From an uncultured Acetatifactor sp. (lineage in GTDB: Bacteria > Bacillota > Clostridia > Lachnospirales > Lachnospiraceae): 28,614 nt of DNA. How positions within the stretch are numbered: the first letter of the stretch is position 1; each line of letters starts with the position of its first letter. A program made the translations under genes and the position numbers. A model generated the notes under the pieces. That model saw only the letters and a list, made by a program, of their open reading frames with translations, was not told the origin of the DNA and did not search any database. The DNA lies in contig CAJTKW010000020.1 in the NCBI GenBank assembly GCA_910577035.1, positions 1,750 through 30,363 of the forward strand, read 5' to 3'. Positions 8,901-15,048 of the stretch are shown piece after piece.

Positions 8901-9140
8901 GGGCACCATATAGCCCTTCATGGTCCGGTATCTGGGAATCATATCCTTGATGACACGGGTCTCCACATGGCCGATATGAGGCTTTCCGTTGGCCGTGGGC
9001 GGCCCGTCGTAAAAGGTATAGACAGGACAGCCCTCACGGATGTCCATACTCTTTTGGAAAATGTCATTTTCCTTCCAGAACCTTTCGATCCCTTTTTCCC
9101 TTTCCACAAAATTCAGATTTTTGTCCACCTGTCTGTACAT
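5964..9140 (-). CDS. ileS: Isoleucyl-tRNA synthetase, long IleS2-like form
   Basis: A 1058-residue class I aminoacyl-tRNA synthetase that charges tRNA-Ile in the cytoplasm. HIGH is at 55-58 within NGKPHIGHVETRVIKD, and KMSKS at 609-613. The CP1 editing domain shows TTTPWTLP (223-230) and GTGIVHIAPAFGEDD (331-345). Paired cysteines at 182/185, 407/410, 479/481 and 519/522 suggest metal-binding knuckles. The length and motif context fit the eukaryote-like IleS2 group rather than the roughly 920-residue IleS1 group; IleS2 enzymes are known for low mupirocin sensitivity, which is an expectation here, not an observation. ATG follows AAAGGAGG by 5 nt. An isoleucine T-box leader upstream controls expression. 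Confidence 0.97.
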   Translation of the reverse strand: MYRQVDKNLNFVEREKGIERFWKENDIFQKSMDIREGCPVYTFYDGPPTANGKPHIGHVETRVIKDMIPRYRTMKGYMVPRKAGWDTHGLPVEIEVEKRLGLDGKDQIEAYGLEPFIDKCKESVWKYKGMWEDFSGIVGFWADMDHPYVTYDDNFIESEWWALKTIWDQGLLYKGFKIVPYCPRCGTPLSAQEVAQGYKTVKERSAIVRFRCVGEDAYFLAWTTTPWTLPSNLALCVNPEETYCKVKAADGYTYYMAEALLDTIFRTPEKNADTEAADGKPAYEILETYKGKDLEYREYEPLFACAGEAAAKQNKKAHFVTCDNYVTMSDGTGIVHIAPAFGEDDASVGRKYDLPFVQFVDGKGEMTEETPYAGMFVKKADPEILKDLEKEGKLFSAPKFEHEYPHCWRCDTPLIYYARESWYIRETAVKEELIRNNNTVNWIPESIGTGRFGNWLENIQDWAISRNRYWGTPLNIWECSCGHQECIGSRAELAEKAGDPQAAKVELHRPYIDQVTFTCPECGGVMKRVPEVIDCWFDSGAMPFAQHHYPFENKELFEQQFPAQFISEAVDQTRGWFHSLMAESTLLFHKAPYENVIVLGLVMDENGQKMSKSKGNAVDPFEALKTYGADAIRWYFYTSCSPWLPKRFSGKIVQEGQRKIMGTLWNTYAFFVLYAEIDGFDATKHTLEYEKLPVMDKWLLSRLNTTVKAVDENLDQYRIPEAGAALEDFVEEMSNWYVRRSRERFWAKGMEQDKINAYMTLYTALVTICKAAAPMIPFITEDIYQNLVRSIDGTAPESIHLCDYPAVTEGCIDNKLEEDMKELREAVTMGHACREDAGIKNRQPVARMYLKAEHPLDDFYTDIIKGELNVKELVFTEDVREFTSYVFKPQLRTVGPKYGKLLNGIRESLGSLDGNAAMDELNEKGMLRFAVNGETVELTREDLLIDTAKKEGYVTQEDNRMTVVLDTNLTEELIEEGFVNEIISKIQTMRKEAGFEVMDHIRVSLNENGKLSALAQKNREAICGKVLAEELTEGARYAVAREWEDVNGEKVLITIERV

Positions 9141-9180
9141 TACATCCTCCTTTACATGGCTGAAATATCTGTTTTACGTT

Positions 9181-9211
9181 AAGGAAACGATGATGCTGTC
9201 AGCGTTTCCTT
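9181..9211. repeat. Short palindromic repeat, copy 2 (inside the ileS leader)
   Basis: AAGGAAACG and CGTTTCCTT form a 9-bp stem around a 13-nt centre that can extend by three further pairs (TGA with TCA) after one mismatch. It shares the 11-mer TCAGCGTTTCC (plus strand) with the minus strand of the copy at 24386-24409. It sits between the T-box terminator and the ileS ribosome site, so every full-length ileS mRNA carries it about 40 nt before the start codon. Confidence 0.6.
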
Positions 9212-9212
9212 A

Positions 9213-9495
9213 CTTGCAACAAAGGCTCCGTCCTGCAACAGGACGAAGCCTTAACTCCGCGGTAAACCACCTCTTACACTCATACGTCCCGCCGCCAGCC
9301 ACGGGATTATATGTCTTCCCGTAACGGGGGAATGCCGTTCAGGGCTACCGGTACTCGAATCTGCCTCTTTCCTTTTGCCCTGACTGCTCGGAAGTGATCT
9401 TCACTGCCTGCCTACCGGCACCGGGCTCACACCTTCCCCGGCTCGCTGCTGCTTTCCTCAGACGGTTACTCTCTTCGTCACTGCATTTTACTCTT
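9213..9495 (-). promoter_or_regulatory. T-box riboswitch, isoleucine specific
   Basis: The minus strand upstream of ileS carries the T-box landmarks in order: an AGTA-containing stem I base, a distal loop around AGCGAGCCGGGGAAGGTGTG, the specifier region GTGAAGATCACTTCC with ATC (Ile) at 9398-9396, a stem III (ACGGGA with TCCCGT), the T-box sequence AGAGGTGGTTTACCGCGG at 9275-9258, and a terminator with 5' arm AAGGCTtCGTCCTG and 3' arm CAGGACGgAGCCTT (9252-9222) followed by TTTGTT. Uncharged tRNA-Ile should pair at ATC and, through its ACCA end, at TGGT, favouring the antiterminator and ileS expression. The T-box motif has two more bases between GGTGG and ACCGCG than the textbook GGTGGNACCGCG. 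Confidence 0.93.
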
Positions 9496-9501
9496 TTTGC
9501 T

Positions 9502-9531
9502 ATTATAGCCTTTGACAAATTTACTTGTCAA
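9502..9531 (-). promoter_or_regulatory. ileS: Near-perfect sigma-A promoter of the ileS T-box transcript
   Basis: TTGACA (9531-9526), an 18-nt spacer and TATAAT (9507-9502): both boxes match consensus exactly. The -35 lies inside the last codons of the upstream GGDEF gene. TTGACAA and TTGTCAA form a 7-bp inverted repeat with a 6-nt centre covering the -35 and part of the spacer. Confidence 0.85.
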
Positions 9532-11326
9532 GGGCTTTGTTTGCATTTGCCTCCTCCCGCAGCAGGACGGCATTTAAGACCATGCACATGCTCTCAAATA
9601 TCTGCATTGCCAGCTTGGGAAAGCCCCGGATCTGGCTGCACTCCTCCACCGTCACAAATCCCCTGATTTCACCCTTGTCATCACGCAGATAATGCTGGAG
9701 AATACTGCAGACATGATTCTCCCGATACATCCCGTAGATCTCCGGCATAATGTATTCCAGCTTGTTCACGTTGCCGATCTGGAGCATGTCATTCTGAAAA
9801 AGCTCCCTGTATTCCTTCTTTTCAAAGCAGGAGGCGTCACAGGAATCCTCCATAAGCGACAGCGGCCAGGCGGCCGCGCACTGCCGCTCCTCTCCCCAGA
9901 ATACCTGTACCCGGGGAACCGTGAGCACATGAGCCATCTGCTCCAGTACCTCCGGCAGCTCCCCGCTTCCCTTGAGGACCAGGTTTGCCAGACTGCGGTT
10001 AAATGTATTCAGATCCCTTTCGGAATAGAATGCCTCCTTTATATCCGTCAGATCCTCCTTTGCCTCATTGATCCGCAGGGCTCCGTGCAGCTCCGGCTTA
10101 TAGATAACATAGCGGTTCTTGCCTTTCTCTTTCGCCAGATACAGCGCCTTGTCGGCAATCCGGTACAGCTCCTTGAAATCGTCGGAATCCACCCTGCTCC
10201 GGGATACGCCGATGGAACAGGTGATTTTGTTATTCCCCACCCTGTCCGGAAACAAAGTGCCCACGTTCATTTTGATCCCCCGCAGGTAATTCCGGAGCAC
10301 AAGCTCGTCCCCGCAGTTATTTAATATGACCATGAATTCGTCGCCGCCCACGCGCCCCGCCACGCCGCTGTTTCCGATCACCTTTTTGATCACGTCTGCC
10401 ACGGCGGTAATCACCGCGTCTCCGAAAGGATGGCCGTAGGTATCGTTGACATTTTTAAAATTGTCTATATCAAGCATCACCACGGCCGCATCGGCCCCTT
10501 TTGCCACCTTTGCTTCCGCATATTCCATGATTCCTTTCCTGTTCAGGATCTTGGTCATGGAATCCAGGTGATTCCCTTCTGTATAATCCTCCGTCCTGCT
10601 TCCGTTACGCTTTCTGATCACGGACCAGACACCCAGCACTCTTTTCCGGCCCGCATATGTTCTCGGCTGAATCTTCACCCGGTACGTTTCCTCGTTCCGG
10701 CCCCGGTTCAGCATGTTTCCCCGGAAGATATAGGCCTGTTCCTGGTCCCCGTTCTTTACCGCCTCGCAGAAGGAATCAAAGGTTTCCCGATCCTTCTCGC
10801 TGACCTGCTTATCCCGGATAACCTGCTCCCTCCACTGTCCAAAGGGCATATCACAGATCTCCACCTCCTGCTCATAATCCATCCAGAACAGTTTAAACCA
10901 GCCGTCGGCAGGGCGATAGGAAAACAGGGCACCTCCGGATACCGTAAGATAATCCCGCAGCATCCCCAGACGGCTGCTGATCTTGCCGATCTGCCGGATG
11001 TTTTCGGAGACATTCTGCAATTCAATCTCATACCCGTCAAAATTCCTGACCTTGCGGAGTATGACAAGGTAAGTGTCATACCCGCCCTTCCCGTCTGTGA
11101 AATGAACACACTCCTCCACTTCCTCCGACTGGCCCTCTGCCAGTAAATCACAGCGGGAAACAGCATTTTTCAGTCGATCCACATCCTTATCCAAAACCAT
11201 TTTATAAAGCGGCAAATAAATATATTCTCCGACAAACTCATACATCCGCTTATTTCCACCCACTACCAGCAGCCCCCTGTCAAGCCTGCCCACCGGGTAG
11301 ATTGCCTCTATGTTCTCCATGCTCAA
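9521..11326 (-). CDS. Soluble GGDEF diguanylate cyclase with PAS-like and GAF-like regions
   Basis: A 601-residue protein without signal peptide or membrane helices. The central GGDEF domain (about 250-410) has LDIDNFKNVNDTYGH and an intact GGDEF at 327-331, so it should make cyclic di-GMP from GTP. The position of the inhibitory RxxD site, five residues before GGDEF, reads GNSG, so feedback inhibition through that site is not expected. Residues 1-240 look like two PAS-type sensor regions, and 420-590 like a GAF domain; these flanking calls are from general pattern only. The start is a TTG at 11326, 9 nt after GGAGG; the in-frame ATG at 11320 lies 15 nt away and is less likely. It is divergent from a second GGDEF gene, and its 3' end carries the ileS promoter. 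Confidence 0.88.
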   Translation of the reverse strand: MSMENIEAIYPVGRLDRGLLVVGGNKRMYEFVGEYIYLPLYKMVLDKDVDRLKNAVSRCDLLAEGQSEEVEECVHFTDGKGGYDTYLVILRKVRNFDGYEIELQNVSENIRQIGKISSRLGMLRDYLTVSGGALFSYRPADGWFKLFWMDYEQEVEICDMPFGQWREQVIRDKQVSEKDRETFDSFCEAVKNGDQEQAYIFRGNMLNRGRNEETYRVKIQPRTYAGRKRVLGVWSVIRKRNGSRTEDYTEGNHLDSMTKILNRKGIMEYAEAKVAKGADAAVVMLDIDNFKNVNDTYGHPFGDAVITAVADVIKKVIGNSGVAGRVGGDEFMVILNNCGDELVLRNYLRGIKMNVGTLFPDRVGNNKITCSIGVSRSRVDSDDFKELYRIADKALYLAKEKGKNRYVIYKPELHGALRINEAKEDLTDIKEAFYSERDLNTFNRSLANLVLKGSGELPEVLEQMAHVLTVPRVQVFWGEERQCAAAWPLSLMEDSCDASCFEKKEYRELFQNDMLQIGNVNKLEYIMPEIYGMYRENHVCSILQHYLRDDKGEIRGFVTVEECSQIRGFPKLAMQIFESMCMVLNAVLLREEANANKALDK

Positions 11327-11379
11327 TTTACCGCTCCTCCGTACACGATGCCTTCTCCATTGCCTTTTACCGCATCTTA

Positions 11380-11408
11380 ATTATAGTAAAATAAGTGAAA
11401 AAAGTAAA
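11380..11408 (-). promoter_or_regulatory. Promoter for the soluble GGDEF gene
   Basis: On the minus strand TTTACT (11408-11403, 4/6), a 17-nt spacer and a perfect TATAAT (11385-11380). It gives a leader of roughly 45-50 nt to the TTG start. Its -35 lies only 6 bp from the -35 of the divergent promoter. Confidence 0.55.
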
Positions 11409-11414
11409 GGAGTG

Positions 11415-11443
11415 TTGCCTTTTTGCTCCAAAATTAGTATACT
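11415..11443 (+). promoter_or_regulatory. Promoter for the membrane GGDEF gene
   Basis: TTGCCT (11415-11420, 4/6), a 17-nt spacer and TATACT (11438-11443, 5/6), about 40 nt before the ATG at 11487. Back-to-back with the minus-strand promoter at 11380-11408. Confidence 0.55.
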
Positions 11444-11486
11444 TGAATTATGACTTAAATTTTATTCCGTGGATAAGGAGTACTAT

Positions 11487-12761
11487 ATGAAAACCAAAAG
11501 AAAAGGAAAAATCGCATATGTCCTGCTGGCAATCAATATTATCCCTTTGGCATTTCTGGGAATTACCATTCTTCTGCTGGGGTCCAGCATGTTTACCCGG
11601 GCCATGTACCAGGAGGTGGAAATTGAGCTGCGGAATGTATGCCGTAATCTGGACACTACCTACGACACTCTCTATCCCGGAGATTACACTCTGACAGGCG
11701 GGAGCAGCTACCGGCTGTACAAAGGAGACCAGGATATTACCGGCGACTGCACCCTGATCGATCAATTTAAGCGGAATACCGGATTGGACATCACCCTGTT
11801 TTATCAGGACACCAGGATCCTCACCACCATCGTTGACAACAACGGTGTCCGCATCACAGGCTCGGGTGCACCTTCCGCGGTTATGGAGGACGTATTTGAG
11901 ACCGGTACGGCGAAATTTTACACCAATGTGCTTATCTTTGACACCGCTTATTTTTCCTATTATGCTCCCCTGACCAACAGCGACGGCGCCGTAACCGGCA
12001 TGCTCTTCGTGGGTAAGCCCACCGCCGAGGTGGACGCGTCCGTCAGGGCTTCCATTTATCCGCTGGTGGTCGCTGACATTCTGATTATGCTGTTGACTTC
12101 TCTTTTCATTTTCCTATATACCCGCAGCTTTACATCGGCACTGCTGCAGATTCACGGCTTTCTGGGAGAAGTCTCCACCGGAAATCTCAGTGCGGAGCCT
12201 CCCGCCCTGGCTCTGAAGCGCAACGACGAGCTCAACGAGATTGCAGGCTCTGCCTTGAACATGCAGCGCTCTCTGCACGACCTGGTGGAACAGGATTCCC
12301 TCACCGCCCTGGCAAACCGCCGCTTCGGAGACAAAAGGCTTCGTCAGACCATGAAATATGCAGAGAAAAACGGGACGGACTTCTGCCTTGCCATCGGTGA
12401 CATTGATGACTTTAAAAAAGTAAACGATACCTACGGCCATGACTGCGGCGACCTTGTGCTGAAGCAGATCGCGGACATCCTCCGCCGGCATATGAGGAAC
12501 AATGGCTTTGTCGCCAGATGGGGCGGGGAGGAATTTCTCCTGGTCTTTGAAAATATGGATCTGGCTCACGCAAGGGAACTGCTGGAAAAGCTGCTGGACG
12601 ATGTCCGCTCCTCCGTGTGCAGATATGACGATCTAGCCGTCTCCGTGACAATGACCTTCGGCCTGGCGGCAGGCAACGGCCAAAGCATTACCGACCTGCT
12701 CCGCACTGCCGATGATCGGCTTTATCAGGGGAAAAAGGGCGGTAAAAACCAAATCATTTAA
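11487..12761 (+). CDS. Membrane diguanylate cyclase with extracytoplasmic sensor domain
   Basis: The only plus-strand gene in the window; 424 residues from the ATG at 11487, chosen because AAGGAG (11475-11480) lies 6 nt before it. An in-frame GTG at 11469 would put that ribosome site inside the gene. Layout: membrane segment 8-33, an extracytoplasmic sensor region about 38-188 that resembles a single-Cache type fold, second membrane segment about 190-212, a HAMP-like linker 214-262, and a GGDEF domain 265-424 with IGDIDDFKKVNDTYGH and GGEEF at 346-350. The catalytic motif is intact, so cyclic di-GMP synthesis in response to an external small molecule is likely. The I-site position reads RNNG, lacking the aspartate of RxxD. 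The sensor ligand cannot be told from sequence. Confidence 0.9.
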   Translation: MKTKRKGKIAYVLLAINIIPLAFLGITILLLGSSMFTRAMYQEVEIELRNVCRNLDTTYDTLYPGDYTLTGGSSYRLYKGDQDITGDCTLIDQFKRNTGLDITLFYQDTRILTTIVDNNGVRITGSGAPSAVMEDVFETGTAKFYTNVLIFDTAYFSYYAPLTNSDGAVTGMLFVGKPTAEVDASVRASIYPLVVADILIMLLTSLFIFLYTRSFTSALLQIHGFLGEVSTGNLSAEPPALALKRNDELNEIAGSALNMQRSLHDLVEQDSLTALANRRFGDKRLRQTMKYAEKNGTDFCLAIGDIDDFKKVNDTYGHDCGDLVLKQIADILRRHMRNNGFVARWGGEEFLLVFENMDLAHARELLEKLLDDVRSSVCRYDDLAVSVTMTFGLAAGNGQSITDLLRTADDRLYQGKKGGKNQII

Positions 12762-12781
12762 GGCGGGACAAACGTCCCGCC
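12762..12781. terminator. GC-rich hairpin between convergent genes
   Basis: GGCGGGAC, loop AAAC, GTCCCGCC: a perfect 8-bp stem starting right after the stop codon of the plus-strand GGDEF gene and 8 nt beyond the spoVT stop. It can fold from either strand. Neither side has a strong T tract (minus strand continues TTAAATGATTT), so it may act as a weak bidirectional terminator or mRNA 3'-end stabiliser. Confidence 0.6.
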
Positions 12782-12788
12782 CCAGCAT

Positions 12789-13334
12789 CTACTGCTCCAT
12801 CTGTCTGCCTAAAAATGTGGCGGCAGACTGGAGCAGTTTCTGTTCCACCTCGCCCATCCGGCCCTTATTGTCATTCTGCAGCAGTACCACGCTTCCGATA
12901 ATGTCGCCCTCACACAGGATAGGTGCAATGGCCTCATGCTGGTACTCATCGGCTTCCTCATCACACACACTGATAAAATTCCTGTCTCCCCGGGATGCCA
13001 TTACCGTCTCACGGTTGTGTACCTTTTCATCCAGCTGCCTCCCGATTGCCTTATTGATAAGCTGCTTATAGCCGCCTGCTGCCGCGATAAACTGATCCCT
13101 GTCTGCAATAAGAGCCGCATGACCCGACACCTGGGCAAGACTCTCCACATACTGCTTGGCAAAGGTAACCATCTCACCGATAGGCGAATATTTCTTCAAA
13201 ATGACCTGGCCGTCCCTGTCCGTGTAGATTTCCAGCGGGTCCGATTCCCGGATATGCAGGGTCCTGCGGATTTCCTTGGGGATCACGATCCGCCCCAGAT
13301 CATCTATTCTTCTTACAATTCCCGTTGCTTTCAT
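12789..13334 (-). CDS. spoVT: Stage V sporulation protein T, AbrB-type regulator
   Basis: A 181-residue transcription regulator. Residues 1-50 are a SpoVT/AbrB swapped-hairpin DNA-binding domain (MKATGIVRRIDDLGRIVIPKEIRRTL), and about 57-181 form the GAF-like regulatory domain typical of SpoVT. In Bacillus, SpoVT adjusts sigma-G-dependent gene expression in the forespore; in clostridia it is needed for proper spore formation. That function is taken from the family. The start is well set by GGAGG 9 nt before ATG. The ribosome site lies in one arm of a long imperfect inverted repeat, and a sigma-G-like promoter is present upstream. Its presence strongly suggests that the organism sporulates or descends from a sporulating line. 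Confidence 0.95.
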   Translation of the reverse strand: MKATGIVRRIDDLGRIVIPKEIRRTLHIRESDPLEIYTDRDGQVILKKYSPIGEMVTFAKQYVESLAQVSGHAALIADRDQFIAAAGGYKQLINKAIGRQLDEKVHNRETVMASRGDRNFISVCDEEADEYQHEAIAPILCEGDIIGSVVLLQNDNKGRMGEVEQKLLQSAATFLGRQMEQ

Positions 13335-13339
13335 GATAA

Positions 13340-13438
13340 AAGTCCTCCGTTCACAAATATTGTTTTTGGCATTGTTTGTAAGTATTTCTAGTATTTGTAT
13401 CCAAAAAATTATTATTCATACAATATTTGAACGGACTT
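13340..13438. repeat. Imperfect inverted repeat around the spoVT leader (covers its ribosome site)
   Basis: The right arm 13421-13438 is CAATATTTGAACGGACTT. The left arm 13340-13362 is its reverse complement with two small insertions (TCC after AAGTCC, CA after GTTCA). About 18 pairs form with two bulges, enclosing about 58 nt. On the minus strand the left arm contains GGAGG, the spoVT Shine-Dalgarno. The right arm starts 7 nt after the stop codon of the upstream GH43 gene. Confidence 0.65.
13389..13417 (-). promoter_or_regulatory. spoVT: Candidate forespore (sigma-G-type) promoter for spoVT
   Basis: On the minus strand GAATA (13417-13413), a 17-nt spacer and AATACTA (13395-13389). This compares with the Bacillus sigma-G consensus of about GNATR, 17-18 nt, CATNNTA, with one mismatch in the -10. 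In Bacillus spoVT is a sigma-G gene, which supports the reading. The region is very AT-rich, so chance matches are possible. Confidence 0.4.
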
Positions 13439-13444
13439 ATTTCC

Positions 13445-15001
13445 TCATGTTTTTCCGTAGAGAAATCCCTCCGCCGTCACATGGCCGCAGGGTCCCGGCC
13501 CTTCATGAATGGCTGTCAGACCGGATTTCACCCCCACCCACCTTCCGGGCAGCGCTTCCGTGGCCTCTCCCACCGGGTGCAGACATTCCTCACTGTCTCC
13601 TGCCTCCCAGGAGATACGGCTCTCCGCTTCCACCCGCATCCGTAGATACAGTCTACTTCCGGAGAAGGCCTCCAGCTCCGTGTCCTTCTCCTTCCTGTCT
13701 GCAAGCAGCCCGGTTCTCTGGTGCAGGAACAGCCTGCCGCCCCTGCGGCACACCAGTATGCCGTCATAACGTCCGCCCAGAGAAACCATGCCGCAGACGT
13801 CACCATCCTCCATGGCATCCAGCCCCAGGCAGGCCGTAACCGTAAATTCCGGGGCAGGCCACTTCTGCAGGAGCAGGTTCGGCACATCGCACAGGGGCAG
13901 GCCTTCCTCCACCTGCTGCGCATACAGCTTCAGCCCGTCCCTTTCCGGAGAATACCATTCCCTTCTGTAATTGGCGTTCCACTGCCACTGCAGCCCCAGA
14001 GTCTCCCCTTTCAAGGTATCACTGTCTTCCGGCGCATCGGGGGACTGGGACACCCCCGTCCGGGGCTTTCGATACTGCAATACCGGCTCTCCGCAGCCGT
14101 CGTTATCCTCGTCCACACCGATCACCGGCCAGTCGTCCACCCATTTCATCGGCTGTAAATGTACGATCCTGCCCGCATTCCCCACATCCTGGAAGTGCAG
14201 GAACCAGTCCTCCCCTTCCGGCGTATCCACCCAGGCGCCCTGGTGAGGGCCGTTGACGGAACTGCTTCCCTGGTGCATGACGATTTTCTCCTCATAAGGA
14301 CCATATATATACCGGGAACGCAGCACGGTCTGCCAGCCGGTTTTCACCCCGCCTGCGGGCGCAAAGATATAATAATAACCGTTGCGCTTATAAAGCTTGG
14401 GGCCCTCGATGGTGGGCTGGGTGGCATGGCCGTCGTAAACGAAGCAGCCCCCGTCCCCGCCGCCGAGCACGGCAGCACCGTCCGGGCTTAAAGGGGAAAT
14501 ATACAGGGCGCTTTTAAACCCGATGCGGCTGTTGGCAAAGCCGTTTACCAGATAAGCCTTGCCGTCGTCGTCCCAGAAGGGACAGGGGTCTATCCAGCCC
14601 CTGTTTCTCTTGACACACACCGGCTCCTCCCATTTTCCAAAGGGATCCGTAGTCCGGCACATGAGAATCCCCTCATCCGGAAACGGTACGAACACATAAT
14701 AGACCCCCTCGTGATAACGGATAGCCGGCGCCCACGCGCCGCAGCCGTGGGCCGGCTTGTCATATCTGTCGTAAGGCAGCCGTTCCATGCAGTAATTCAC
14801 CACCTTCCAGTTCACCAAATCCCGGGAGTGAAGCAGGGGAACCCCGGGCGCGTTGCTGAAGCTGGAAGCTACCATATAGTAATCCTCTCCCACCCGGATG
14901 GCATCCGGATCCGAATAATCCGTGTATAGAATGGGATTACGGTATGTTCCGTCCCCCTGGTCCGCAATCCACATTTTCCTGCTTTTCATTTCATTGTCCA
15001 T
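13445..15001 (-). CDS. Intracellular GH43 glycosidase (beta-xylosidase/arabinosidase type) with C-terminal beta-sandwich
   Basis: A 518-residue glycoside hydrolase of family 43. From the ATG at 15001 the three catalytic carboxylates are Asp31 (YSDPDAIRV), Asp138 (GWIDPCPF) and Glu199 (PTIEGPKLY), within a five-bladed propeller of about 15-310. Residues 325-518, beginning LGLQWQWNANYRREWY, match the beta-sandwich found C-terminal in XynB-type beta-xylosidases. There is no signal peptide, so it acts on imported oligosaccharides. An in-frame ATG-ATG at 15028 has no ribosome site, whereas 15001 follows AAGGCGGG by 7 nt; 15028 remains an alternative. It is the last gene of the sugar operon, 20-47 nt after the ankyrin-GH43 gene. 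Substrate (xylo- or arabino-oligosaccharide) cannot be fixed from sequence. Confidence 0.9.
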   Translation of the reverse strand: MDNEMKSRKMWIADQGDGTYRNPILYTDYSDPDAIRVGEDYYMVASSFSNAPGVPLLHSRDLVNWKVVNYCMERLPYDRYDKPAHGCGAWAPAIRYHEGVYYVFVPFPDEGILMCRTTDPFGKWEEPVCVKRNRGWIDPCPFWDDDGKAYLVNGFANSRIGFKSALYISPLSPDGAAVLGGGDGGCFVYDGHATQPTIEGPKLYKRNGYYYIFAPAGGVKTGWQTVLRSRYIYGPYEEKIVMHQGSSSVNGPHQGAWVDTPEGEDWFLHFQDVGNAGRIVHLQPMKWVDDWPVIGVDEDNDGCGEPVLQYRKPRTGVSQSPDAPEDSDTLKGETLGLQWQWNANYRREWYSPERDGLKLYAQQVEEGLPLCDVPNLLLQKWPAPEFTVTACLGLDAMEDGDVCGMVSLGGRYDGILVCRRGGRLFLHQRTGLLADRKEKDTELEAFSGSRLYLRMRVEAESRISWEAGDSEECLHPVGEATEALPGRWVGVKSGLTAIHEGPGPCGHVTAEGFLYGKT

Positions 15002-15048
15002 AGTATTTCCCGCCTTCCCTTCCATCATGAGTGATCTGTCATTTCATT

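Noticed and set aside
11469..11486. GTG start for the membrane diguanylate cyclase
   Set aside because: The AAGGAG ribosome site would lie within the coding region; the ATG at 11487 is spaced correctly from it.
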